From assembly GCA_030161315.1 (NCBI GenBank), contig BSQW01000013.1, forward strand, positions 40,747,851 to 40,811,850: a stretch of DNA of 64,000 bases, written 5' to 3'. Under the pieces are notes generated by a model. The model searched no databases, was not told the DNA's origin, and saw nothing but the letters and a program-made list of their open reading frames with translations. This document shows, piece by piece, positions 53,800 through 64,000 of this stretch. The DNA is from Eutrema japonicum. Lineage: Eukaryota; Streptophyta; Magnoliopsida; Brassicales; Brassicaceae. How positions within the stretch are numbered: position 1 is the first letter of the stretch; every line of letters starts with the position of its first letter. The translations under genes were made by a program, and so were the position numbers.

Positions 53800-56341
53800 C
53801 GGGTTCGCTACGTAGCGGCTCCTGTACGCCGGTCGGCCTGGGGTTCATGGACTGCCCGTCGTCCGATCCGCCCGAGCCTCCCAGCCCGCGAGGGCCGCAG
53901 ACTCCCGGGACTTCGGCCTAAGGCTTCGCAACCCGTACCTCGGCCCAGGGAGCCGTCGGTTCCATCCCGAACCTGGCTATTACCTAACAGCCTGAAAAAC
54001 AACAAAGCAGCGTCATAAGTAATCTAGAATTACTTAGTGATCCCGGGATCTCTACCATGCGACCTAGCATGACCTAACAAACAAGCAAGCAAGCCTACCA
54101 ACTTAACATGCTTAAACTACGCAACCTAGCTCAATCTTAACGATTATGCAAAACTAGCATACTAAACATGCAGCGGAACTAACAACCTATCAACACATTC
54201 ACAAATAATCCTAGTCACTCCTAGTAACTAGACTCAACGACACGCAGCGGAAACTCAAACAATCAACCAAACTTCACGCAATAATTCCATAAATAAATTA
54301 CGCAAGCAATAAACCAAACACAGAATTTAAATAACTCAAATTAAACCATAATCGTGTGCTGCCTCAAATGACCGGAAATTAATCACAGAAATCCTAGTCA
54401 CTCCATGTAACTAGAATCAAACGTGGCATACTACTACCGCCAATTCCTCATGGCACATGGCGATTCCTGATTTCCCTTAGGCAAAGTCTCTCCTGCCATT
54501 AGACACAAAGTCTAAAATGGCTACATTCCTGTTAGTCCTCCCCGGACCCTTTACTACACCATCGTGCAGGTTCGACTGGGTACTATCCAGTTCGAATAAT
54601 GGGTCAATCAAGACATTGCCCTCATCCGCCCGTCGTCCGATCCGCCCGAGCCTCCCAGCCCGCGAGGGCCACAGACTCCCGGGACTTCGGCCTAGGGCTT
54701 TGCAACCCGTACCTCGGCCCAGGGAGCCGTCGGTTCCATCCCGAGCCTGGCTATTACCTAACAGCCTGAAAAACAACAAAGCAGCATCATAAGTAATCTA
54801 GAATTACTTAGTGAGGTCGGGATCTCTACCATGCGACCTAGCATGACCTAACAACCATGCAAGTAAGCCTAACAACTTAACATGCATAAACTACGCAACC
54901 TAGCTCAATCTTAACGATTATGCAAAACTAGCATACTAACACACAGCGGAACTAATAACCTATCAATCAAGCTTCACGCAATAATTCCCATAAATAAATT
55001 ACGCAAGCAATAAACAAAACACAGAATTTAAATAACTCAAATTAAACCCTAATCATGTGCTGCCTCACTTGACCGGAAATCACTCACATAAATCCTAGTC
55101 ACTCCAAGTAACTAGACTCAAACGTAGCATACTACTACCGCCAATTCCTCATGGCACATGACGATTCCTGATTTCCTTTAGGCAATGTCTCTCCTGCCAT
55201 TAGACACAAAGTCTAAAATGGCTACATTCCTGTTAGTCCTCCCCGGACCCTTTACTACACCGTCGTGCAGGTTCGACTGGTTGCGAGCCATATCGAACAA
55301 TGGGACAATCAAGACTTTGCCCTCATCCTCACGTTAGTTAATTATGCAATAACCTCTCATTATCTGTATACCCTTAAGTAACCAATACAATAATATAACG
55401 AGTAAAATAAACATCTCACTATGACAATACTACTCGAAATATTCACCAAGAAATACTAAGCAAGCATAAATTTAACTACGCATAAATTTATGAACCTCAA
55501 ACAAAATTTAAATAACCCTTAATTTAAACCCTAAAAATGTGCTGCCTCACATGACCGGAACTTACTCACCGTGATTCGGTTGAAAGCTTGGATATGATCT
55601 TGCCTCGGCCCTTCCCACCAACTGCCCACACCCGGCTTAACCGTTCGAAAAATAACCGTCAAGGTTCTAGAGAGTTTCTAGTGTTTTTCGGATGGAATGG
55701 TGTGGATTTTACAAATTACTAAGGTCCTATTTATAGGGGTTTGGTTAAGCACGAGGTGGAATGGCTAGTTCTAAGGCGGCGACATGTGTTCTACCTAGGA
55801 CACTGATCCACTCTTAGCATCCGACACATGGAACAAGGTGCACCAAAACCTGACACCTCAAGCTTGCCATGCACTTTATCTTATCCACTTCCGTTCTTAT
55901 CCTTACTTCATGCTTATCCACAACTTCATACTTATCCACAACTCGTTCTTATCTGTAGCCGCAATTGTTGACTTTTCCCGGTCCTATCCAAAAACGGTTA
56001 CCTAATACACGGTTGTGAACGCACCTGGTCCATATAAATTATCCGAGTCCTTTCGAGCCCATTGCTTACCGCATGTCCGCCGGCATCTACCGGAAAGGTT
56101 CTTTCGGTAAAACTAGAGTTCTGAGCCCTTAGCCTAATTTTTCGCGGACAATTCCCTTAAGGCGCCTCGACCATACTTTCAACTTTTTGACCCTTAGACT
56201 ACCGGGTTGGGCCCCACGGTTCAATTACACGATCCGTCGGTAACAACCCTCTCGGCCTTCCCCCGGTACTTCTAGGCCAAATTGGTTTCCATCTCGGCCA
56301 AATCCCCTGGCCGATTTCTAGCCGAGTCCTGGGGCATTACA
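53800..56341 (-). repeat. D' LTR 3 with ~770-bp tandem duplication
   Basis: The segment from GCCCGTCGTCCGATCCGCCC to the CAATCAAGAC...CCTCATCC block occurs at about 53855-54625 and again at about 54628-55335. This explains a length of 2.5 kb against 2.0 kb in 32191-34217. TATA CTATTTATAG (+ strand) at 55728-55737; CTTATCC repeats at about 55888-55960. Confidence 0.75.
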
Positions 56342-57095
56342 TTCTACCCCCCCCCCCCTTAAACAGAATTCGTCCCGAATTCTCTTGGCTACCTTGCCTA
56401 GGCTCTCCAAGGTCTCATTCTAGATCGAGTCTTCAACCTTCCGGCTTACTCAGACATCGGTCCATGGTTCGAAATACTCCTATGGCATTATCCTTTTGTT
56501 CAAGTCCTTCACATTCTCTCGTTCAAGTACTTCCTATTCTCTAGGGTTTCACGAACTACCTACTTAAGCTACCTCGGGTGCTAATACATGGGCGCTCTTG
56601 AGACATTCCCTAGATCAATCCAGCCTTAGCTTTCAACACAAACACAAACAAGTTATTTTATTAATCAACAGACAGTACAAGTTTTAAACATTCGGTTATG
56701 CATACCTAACATAACCCGACAAGTTAAAACTTATAACTGTACAACAAAAGATAAACAAAAAGGGGTACTCCTTAACCCAAGGCTTCCCTAGCCGCCTGTA
56801 CAACAAAACGTTAGTTAACTACCCAACATTCCTTAACCCGAACGTGTGTACACACACGCCGAGCACATACAACCTGGCACAAAACGATAGCCCCCTTGAC
56901 GAGCATGAGAAGGAGAGGGAGTGGCTGCATAAAAACTTGTGGAGTGAGCTGGCGAGTCTGGATGTGTGATCGGGCATGAGGTAGCGTAATGGCCTTGCTC
57001 CCCACAAGTGAGACAGACAACTCTCACGGTCATGAATGGCTGGTAAAACTTACACTCGCGAGGGTAATGTCCTTCATGTGTGTGCGTGCGCGGGG
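56342..57095 (-). other. D' interior 3
   Basis: Antisense PPT (C10 tract, TTAAACAGAATTCGTCC) at 56342-56372, a non-coding block shared with 11628-12002 up to about 56725, then a gag end. The interior stops at about 57095. Confidence 0.65.
56833..57075 (-). pseudogene. gag: Nucleocapsid-like end of D' gag
   Basis: Second half of one CCHC knuckle (EGHYPREC), a spacer and a complete knuckle CLTCGEQGHYATSC, then a Ser/Pro/His-rich tail ending shortly after GGYRFVPGCMCSACVYT. This shows that D' elements once had a gag distinct from the D gag. Confidence 0.65.
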
Positions 57096-58412
<1,317 letters not shown>

Positions 58413-58630
58413 GGTGGAGTTTCTGCTGCTGTGTCAAAGACTGAATGCTGCTCCTATTGAGCATGTCAAGATTTAAATTAAAAACTAGGATGAGATGCTC
58501 AAAGCTATCAGGTTCTCTGATTCCCACAAGGGTATTGGTGACTATATCGGCTGGACAATTAAGGATGAGGGATTTGTTTCATTGTGGAGAGGAAACACTA
58601 TTCATATTATCCGTTAGTTCCCCACTCAAG
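58413..58630 (+). pseudogene. ADP/ATP carrier (mitochondrial) pseudogene fragment
   Basis: Reads GGVSAAVSKT, a frameshift, AAPIEHVK, stops, DEMLKA, then GIGDYIGWTIKDEGFVSLWR and GNTIHIIR, stop, FPTQ. This follows the first carrier repeat of plant ADP/ATP translocases (SKTAAAPIERVK, DEGFGSLWRGN), with the PX[DE]XX[KR] signature as PIEHVK. It covers ~70 of ~300 residues with two or more stops and a shift. No introns are seen in the piece. It lies 180 bp from a Helitron 3' end, so capture by a Helitron is one explanation. Confidence 0.75.
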
Positions 58631-58806
58631 TTAGTTAAATTTTACTCTTTTATAGTATGTAAAAATTGTGGTGCTGTTTTAAAAAACACTTAATTTTCTT
58701 ACTAAAATCTTCTGTGTAAAGGAACAAGAATGGTGAATTTTGTTTTCTATAATACCAAATGAAGAAGTTAATTGGTCAGATTAAAAAACATAACTAGAAA
58801 AAACAA

Positions 58807-58835
58807 CCCGCGTGTATACGCGGGCACTCTTCTAG
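58807..58835 (+). mobile_element. Helitron 3' terminus
   Basis: Stem CCCGCG-TGTATA-CGCGGG (58807-58824), then CACTCTT and CTAG (58832-58835) followed by T: the hairpin plus CTRR-T arrangement of Helitrons. The 5' TC end was not located. Confidence 0.6.
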
Positions 58836-59111
58836 TCATATTTTAAAAAGTTAGTTTTAAATTCAAAACAGGATAATCCACACGAACATTAGTACAACAA
58901 TTAAAAAATATCTTGAGAGATTTGAAATCTTCAAGTTTCGATGCCAAAGTAGGCCATTCCATAAGTGAACTTGCCTTTTACAAACTAAAACGAACGTCAG
59001 CCAATGGCGAGAAAAGAAAACACAAAAGTCATGGTGCACTAAACCCAACTAATAAAAGCCCAACCCAAACCAGATTATTGTTTTATAAAATACCTTCCTA
59101 GTGTTATAAAC

Positions 59112-59673
59112 TTAGAGCAGCTCCAATTGGGGTTCTTAGATGGGGTTTTTAACCAAAAAAAAAAGGAAATAATTGTAATAGTTAAGAATCGGTTTTTAAA
59201 TAAAAACTTTTAGAACCGGTTCTTAAGAAGAGTTCTTAGCCACGTGTCAATAGCTAATTCGCCGGATTTTTCTTTTTGCCAGATTTTTGTTTTTACTTTT
59301 TCTTAACTTTAACTAAAAAAAAAATTCTTAACTTTTTTTTTAAAAACTTTTTCTTAACTTCAACTTTAAAATTCTAAATTTTTTTTTACATATTAATGAA
59401 TTGGAATATTTACATATTAAATTTTTTTTGAAGATTCTAAAATTATAAACTTCTTCCTGAAACTTCGGCAATATTTTGTATGTTTTGAAATTCATGAAAT
59501 GAAATATAATTTTGGTTTTATAAAATATAGTATATTTATAATTTTTTACAAAATAAATTAAACTTAAGAAAATTAATTATAAAAAATTAATTTTTTTTTT
59601 TAAGAACCCCTAATGAGGTTCACCATTGTAGGTGAAAAAACTTATGGGATTCTTACCATTGGAGATAATCTTA
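59112..59673. mobile_element. MITE-like element
   Basis: Left end TTAGAGCAGCTCCAATTGG and right end CCATTGGAGATAATCTTA form imperfect terminal inverted repeats. The interior is AT-rich and non-coding and also carries GGGGTTCTTA/TAAGAACCCC in inverted orientation near the ends. Superfamily undetermined; no clear target duplication read. Confidence 0.5.
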
Positions 59674-59967
59674 TATATGTTTATATATGTGTATATGTAT
59701 TATTATATATATTGTGTTATGGTGAAAGGTAATGTAAGGGAGAAGAGACAGAAGATTTATTGCTTTCTTATTACTTGTTCTTTACAAAGCAAAAAGCACA
59801 TTTATAGTAAAAGTTAGTCGGTTAGTATAAGTCGGTTAAATATACTTATTGAGCAAGTAAATGGATAATTATCCTTTAACACCTAGCTAGTTCTCTAGGG
59901 TTACTTATAACTACTTATTGCTGCCCTCAACTCTTCCTAAAAAATAGTCGCTGTTTTCATCTTCTCC

Positions 59968-62900
59968 ATGGCCAGTTCTAGCAAGAAATCGGAAGCCAAT
60001 GCTAATTTATTGGGTGGCTCTCTCTTACGAGCTCTTATCTAATGATTTATACCCACTTACTTGGCTGAAGAGGTTGATTTTAACTTTGTTTTTGCTGCTT
60101 TCTTTTAGGTAAGTGAAAGCCGGAAAATGATTTGGAGACCAAACCGATTCTGAGGAAACATAAGAAAAAATCCGAGGAAAAGGTACCTAAGATGGTCGGA
60201 TTTTGTGGAGTCCTCTTGTTCTCTGAGAACAATTTTCTGTACACTGTTCTAATGGCTACTTGTAGTAGCGTTTAATAACAGAACAGTTGCCACAAAGATG
60301 ACTTATTCTGGGGAAAAATCTTTAGATGACTCTACTACAGTCGTGCTAACACACTTGGCTTTTAAATTCAGGAATTCGACGCAAGAAAAAAGACGCTCCT
60401 TGTTGCCAAACTCTCTCCCCAAACTGAAATATCACAGATGTAAGTAGCACCTTTAATTTCCTCATTCGTTCTCAGAGCAAGTTTTCATGACTGATATTTT
60501 ACCCTCCATTTTTACAGCATCAATTTCTTCAATGATGTTGGAGAAGTTGTTCGTGTTCAACTTAGGTTAAGACTCACGGGTGAGCTTGCTGGACTTGGCT
60601 ATGTTGAGTTTGCATCTGCTAACGAAGCAAAACAGGTGAGAGTAGTTTATAGTAATGATGAAAAATATCTAAGTAGTCATATGAAAAGTAGTGTATACTT
60701 ATGATGAAAAATATACAACTAGTTATTTGAATGTACTATTCCTGATTAAATCTTTTATACTGTAGGCGCTGGAAAAGAAGAACGGTGAATATTTGCACGG
60801 TCGTATGATTGTTCTTGAAGTGGCTAAGGCAGTTCGAGCCCCTCAACCCAAGTAAATTGATTTCTATGTTATGGAGATTTGTTTCAGTAACACTGGTTGT
60901 TACTTTTTGCTAGAGTTTTGATGCCATTACAGATGATTAAAGCTATTTTTTTGTTAATTAGGTATTGCATAGAGCACAAGGTGGTTTGGTAAGGGATTTA
61001 ACTCCTCTTGAGTTTGTTATCAAGAGCCATTGGGTGAAGTTTTTAGAGATCACAAGGGTTTTTGATATTCCAGGTACGAAGACTATCTTCGACGAGAAAG
61101 CCTTCTGACAAAAGTAGATGAGACAGTGGAAGGACTTGTTGAGGTATCTGTTCTTATTGTCTTTAAAATATGTTAGTTTCAAAAGAAACACTTAGCGTTT
61201 AATAACAGAACTGTTGCCACAAAGTCGAACAATTACTTATTCTAGGAATAAATCTTTAGATGAGGCTACTTTTTGTTGTTATGCAATTTAAGTCTACTTT
61301 TTGTTGTTATGCAATTTAAGTCCTTCTCTCCTTAGAGTCGTGCTAACACGCTTGGCTGTTAAATTCAGGAATTCGATGCAAGAAAAAGACGCTATTGTTT
61401 GCCAATCTCTCTCCCCAAACTAACATATCAGAGATGTAAGTAGCACCTTTAATTTCCTCTTTCCTTTTCGGAGCAAGTTTTTCATGACTGATATTTTATT
61501 CTCCATTTTTACAGCTACCGTTTCTTCAATTTTATTTCATGACTGATATTGTTTCTTCAATTATGATGGAGAAGTTGTTAGTGTTCGACTTATTGTAAAC
61601 CAAGAGGGTAAGCATGTGGGCTGTTGCTTTGTTGAGTTTGCTACTGCTAACAGAGCAAAGGAGGTGAGAATAGTTTATAGTAATGATGAAAAAGTTATAA
61701 TTATACTTATGAAGAAAAATATACAAGTAGTTATTTAGAAGTAGATTACTGATTAAATCTTTTATACTGTAGGTGCTGGAAGAGAAGAATGGTGAATATT
61801 TGGACGATCATAAGATATTTCTTGATGTGGCTAAGATAGCTCCATACCCTCCACGAGCCATGTAAATTGATTTTCCATGTTATGGAGATTTGTTTCTGTA
61901 ACACTGGTTGTAACTTATTTCTAGAGTTTTTGATGCCATTATTATTTTTGTTAATTAGGTACAACTTTGCAGAGAAGCTTTGGTAAGGGGTTTAACTATT
62001 TGCCTCTTGGGTTTGTTATCAAGAGCACATTGGGTGAAGTTTTTGGTCTACATGGAGAGATAGACAACGGTTTTTGATATTCCAGGTACGAAGACTACCT
62101 TCTACGAGAAAGCCTTCTGCTAGATGAAGATAAGACAGTGGAAGGGCTTAATGAACATCCGGATTTGGTTGAGGTACCCGTTCTGATTGTTTTCAAAATA
62201 TTTCAGGCTCAGAAGAAATGCTTAGCGTTTAATAACCGAACAGTTGCCCTAAAGATGACTTATTCTGGGGATGATTCTTCAGATGATGCTACTTTTTGTT
62301 GTTATCCAATTTAAGCCCTTTTCTCCTTAGAGTTGTGCTAACACACTAGGCTTTTAAATTCAGGTAATTACCGTAAGAGAAAAGACGCTCTTTGTTGCCA
62401 ATCTCTCTCCCCAAACTGACATACATCATATGTAAGTAGCATCTTTAATTTACTCTTTCGTTCTCGGATCAAGTTTTTATGACTAATATTTTACCCTTAA
62501 TTTTTACAGCGAACATTTCTTCAAAAATATTGTAAACTACTGCTAACGAAGCAAAGAAGGTGAGTGTAGTTTATAGTAATGATGAAAAAAGTATTAGAGT
62601 ATTCATTTGAAAAGTAGTGTATACTTATGATGAAAAATATACTAGTTATTTGAAAGTACGATTGCTGATTAAATCTTTTAATACTGTAGGCGCTGCAAAA
62701 GAATAGTAAGATGATGAAGGGTCATAAAATTTTTGTTGATGTGGCTAAGATAGCTCCATACCCTCTACGACCCAAGTAAATTGATTTTCCATGTCATGGA
62801 GATTTGTTTCTGCAACACTTCTTGTAACTTATTGCTAGAGTGTTGATGCCATTGCAGAAGATTAATGCTATTATTTTTGTTAATTAGGTACAACCTTGCA

Positions 62901-63136
62901 GAGAAGCTTTGGTAAGTGATTTAACTATTTGCCTCTTGAGTTTGTTATCAAAAGCACTTTGGGTGAAGTTTTTTGTATACATGGAGAGATCACAAGGGTT
63001 TTTGATAATATCTAGGTACGAAGACTACCTTCGAGGAGAAAGCTTTTTGGAAAAAGAAGATGATTTAAAGACCAAACCGATCCAGTTCTGCGGTAAGAAG
63101 ACTACCTTCGTTGACGACGAGGAAGCCTTCTGCTAG
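59968..63136 (+). pseudogene. Nucleolin-like RNA-binding gene with three RRM units, decaying
   Basis: Possible start MASSSKKSEANANLLGG at 59968. A Lys-rich exon (ENDLETKPILRKHKKKSEEK) ends at about 60179 with a GT donor. Then three ~1-kb units, each of five exons with canonical splice sites. Unit 1 (60372-60439, 60518-60635, 60766-60851, 60962-60988, 61074-61143) is intact, with RNP2 LLVAKL and RNP1 GLGYVEFA. Unit 2 (about 61370-62173) lost one A in its first exon and has a duplicated acceptor region. Unit 3 (about 62365-63136) has most of the RNP1 exon deleted but keeps the end YEDYLRGESFLEKED...EEAFC and TAG 63134-63136. Each unit closes with a YEDYLRRESLL-type motif. Resembles plant RRM/nucleolin-like proteins. 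Expression cannot be judged. Confidence 0.65.
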
Positions 63137-64000
63137 AAAAGGATGCTCTTTGGTGTTTTAAACTTGTGATACAGTGGAATTCTGGGATTACTCCTGTGAG
63201 TAATCAAAAATGAAAAAAGTTTTTCAGTGGTATAATTGGATGTCAAAGACATTTATTATTCTATTCTTTATAAAAAAAGACGTGTATAGAACTAAATAAA
63301 GGCTTAAAGGGTTTCAGGAGAAATAAACGATTCAATGATCTGATCAAATAAAATTACTATGGTTCGAGAGAAAGTCAAAGCATCTACTCGGACACTACAG
63401 TGGAAGTTCGGCAACCTTGGTTTTCTTACTTGGCCTTTTCTTATGTTCTAGTTAAGATTTTGTCTTAACGTTAAAATGTGCTTATAATTTTGAGTGTTAG
63501 ATCAATGTCTGCCTTTATTATTATCACCTAAGTAAGAGCCGTATACGATTTGAACTGATTTGGTTAACAAACCATATTATCCCGAGGTTCACAAATTTAC
63601 TATTCTCATATTTAGTCTCAACTTGATACATTCAGTCTTACATATCTTTCACCAAAGTAAAAAGTAGTGGTTACTGTTAAGATCGCAAGTAAGGATGTTA
63701 AAATAGGTAAACCCGTCCCATTTAAGATATGTCCCATTTAGATCCCAAACCCATTTAGACCCGTTTAGTTTCAAATAGGGATGTTAAAATAGGTAAACCC
63801 GTCCCATTTAAGATATGTCCCATTTAGATCCCAAACCCATTTAGAACACATGTTAAGCAGTCTCATGAACACATGTTGAGGCAACAAACTCAATCTCATC
63901 ACTGTCCCATGTTGTTGTAATAGAACAAAATCACAATCTTCAATTTGTAGCAGTAACCACAAAATTGTTATTGTCCCATTTGGTTGTAATAAATTGAGTA
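63137..64000. other. 3' flank of the RRM gene
   Basis: AT-rich. Apart from the 86-bp direct repeat at 63693-63843 I see no gene or element. Confidence 0.5.
63693..63843. repeat. 86-bp period direct repeat, two copies
   Basis: GGATGTTAAAATAGGTAAAC...CCCAAACCCATTTAGA at 63693-63757 and again at 63779-63843, almost identical, so a recent duplication. Confidence 0.85.

Larger units (their letters stand above)
53800..57095 (-). mobile_element. D' gypsy element 3: long LTR and gag-only interior
   Basis: Antisense. LTR 53800-56341 (its 3' end replaced by D4) and interior 56342-57095 with a nucleocapsid-like remnant. It is the last LTR element before the non-LTR flank. Confidence 0.7.

Overview
This window is plant nuclear DNA, very probably from a Brassicaceae species. 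About 57 kb of it is nested, broken LTR retrotransposons of pericentromeric type. The last 7 kb looks like lower-copy DNA. The plant assignment rests on primer binding sites matching plant tRNA-Asp and initiator tRNA-Met, Athila-like and chromovirus-like proteins, a Helitron-type terminus and a nucleolin-like RRM gene with ordinary plant introns. No intact gene was found; nearly every open frame is a decayed transposon protein.

Four LTR families dominate; the letters are mine. Family A is Athila-like: LTRs of about 1.15 kb running TGATATATCATGG...GCATATCA, a tRNA-Asp PBS, a fused gag-protease frame, an ATHILA-ORF1-like second frame, and no reverse transcriptase or integrase in any copy. Copies are A1 (1-4737, +), A2 (4797-9772, -), A3 (16506-30001, -, interrupted), A4 (18088-24378, +, nested in A3) and A5 (42283-47843, -). 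Family B has LTRs TGATRT...TATCA: B1 (13571-14897, +), B2 (25068-28787, -, nested in A3) and B3 (30002-31332, -). Family D is a Ty3/gypsy chromovirus with an initiator-Met PBS: gag at 12165-13570 (+) and 49138-50621 (-), protease/RT at 47844-49029 (-), integrase plus a chromodomain-like tail at 36080-37551 (-) and 50740-51930 (+), and LTRs of about 1.83 kb. D' is a related short form with LTRs of 2.0-2.5 kb and a tiny or gag-only interior (9773-12002, 31333-34217, 53800-57095). A further ATHILA-ORF1-like element (E, 37552-40776) and one LTR of another gypsy family (F, 40777-42282) fill the middle.

Layout: 1-9772 A1 and A2 tail to tail; 9773-15358 D', D1, B1 and a D' fragment; 15359-30001 the A3 nest, with A4 and B2 inserted in its second frame, each with a 5-bp target duplication; 30002-37551 B3, D' and D2; 37552-42282 E and F; 42283-47843 A5; 47844-57095 D3, D4 and D'; 57096-64000 non-LTR DNA with a (GA)n tract, an ADP/ATP-carrier pseudogene fragment beside a Helitron 3' end, a MITE-like element and a three-unit RRM pseudogene.

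The most unusual signal is a short cassette repeated about 31 times in family A: two 14-bp TCGA-centred palindromes (type GTATCGATCGATAC), usually 20-22 bp apart start to start. It occurs in the LTR, leader, gag-protease linker and both flanks of the second frame. It can fold as an RNA hairpin, and some copies carry compensating base changes. Families B and E carry different but analogous arrays of CpG-centred palindromes in their LTRs or UTRs.
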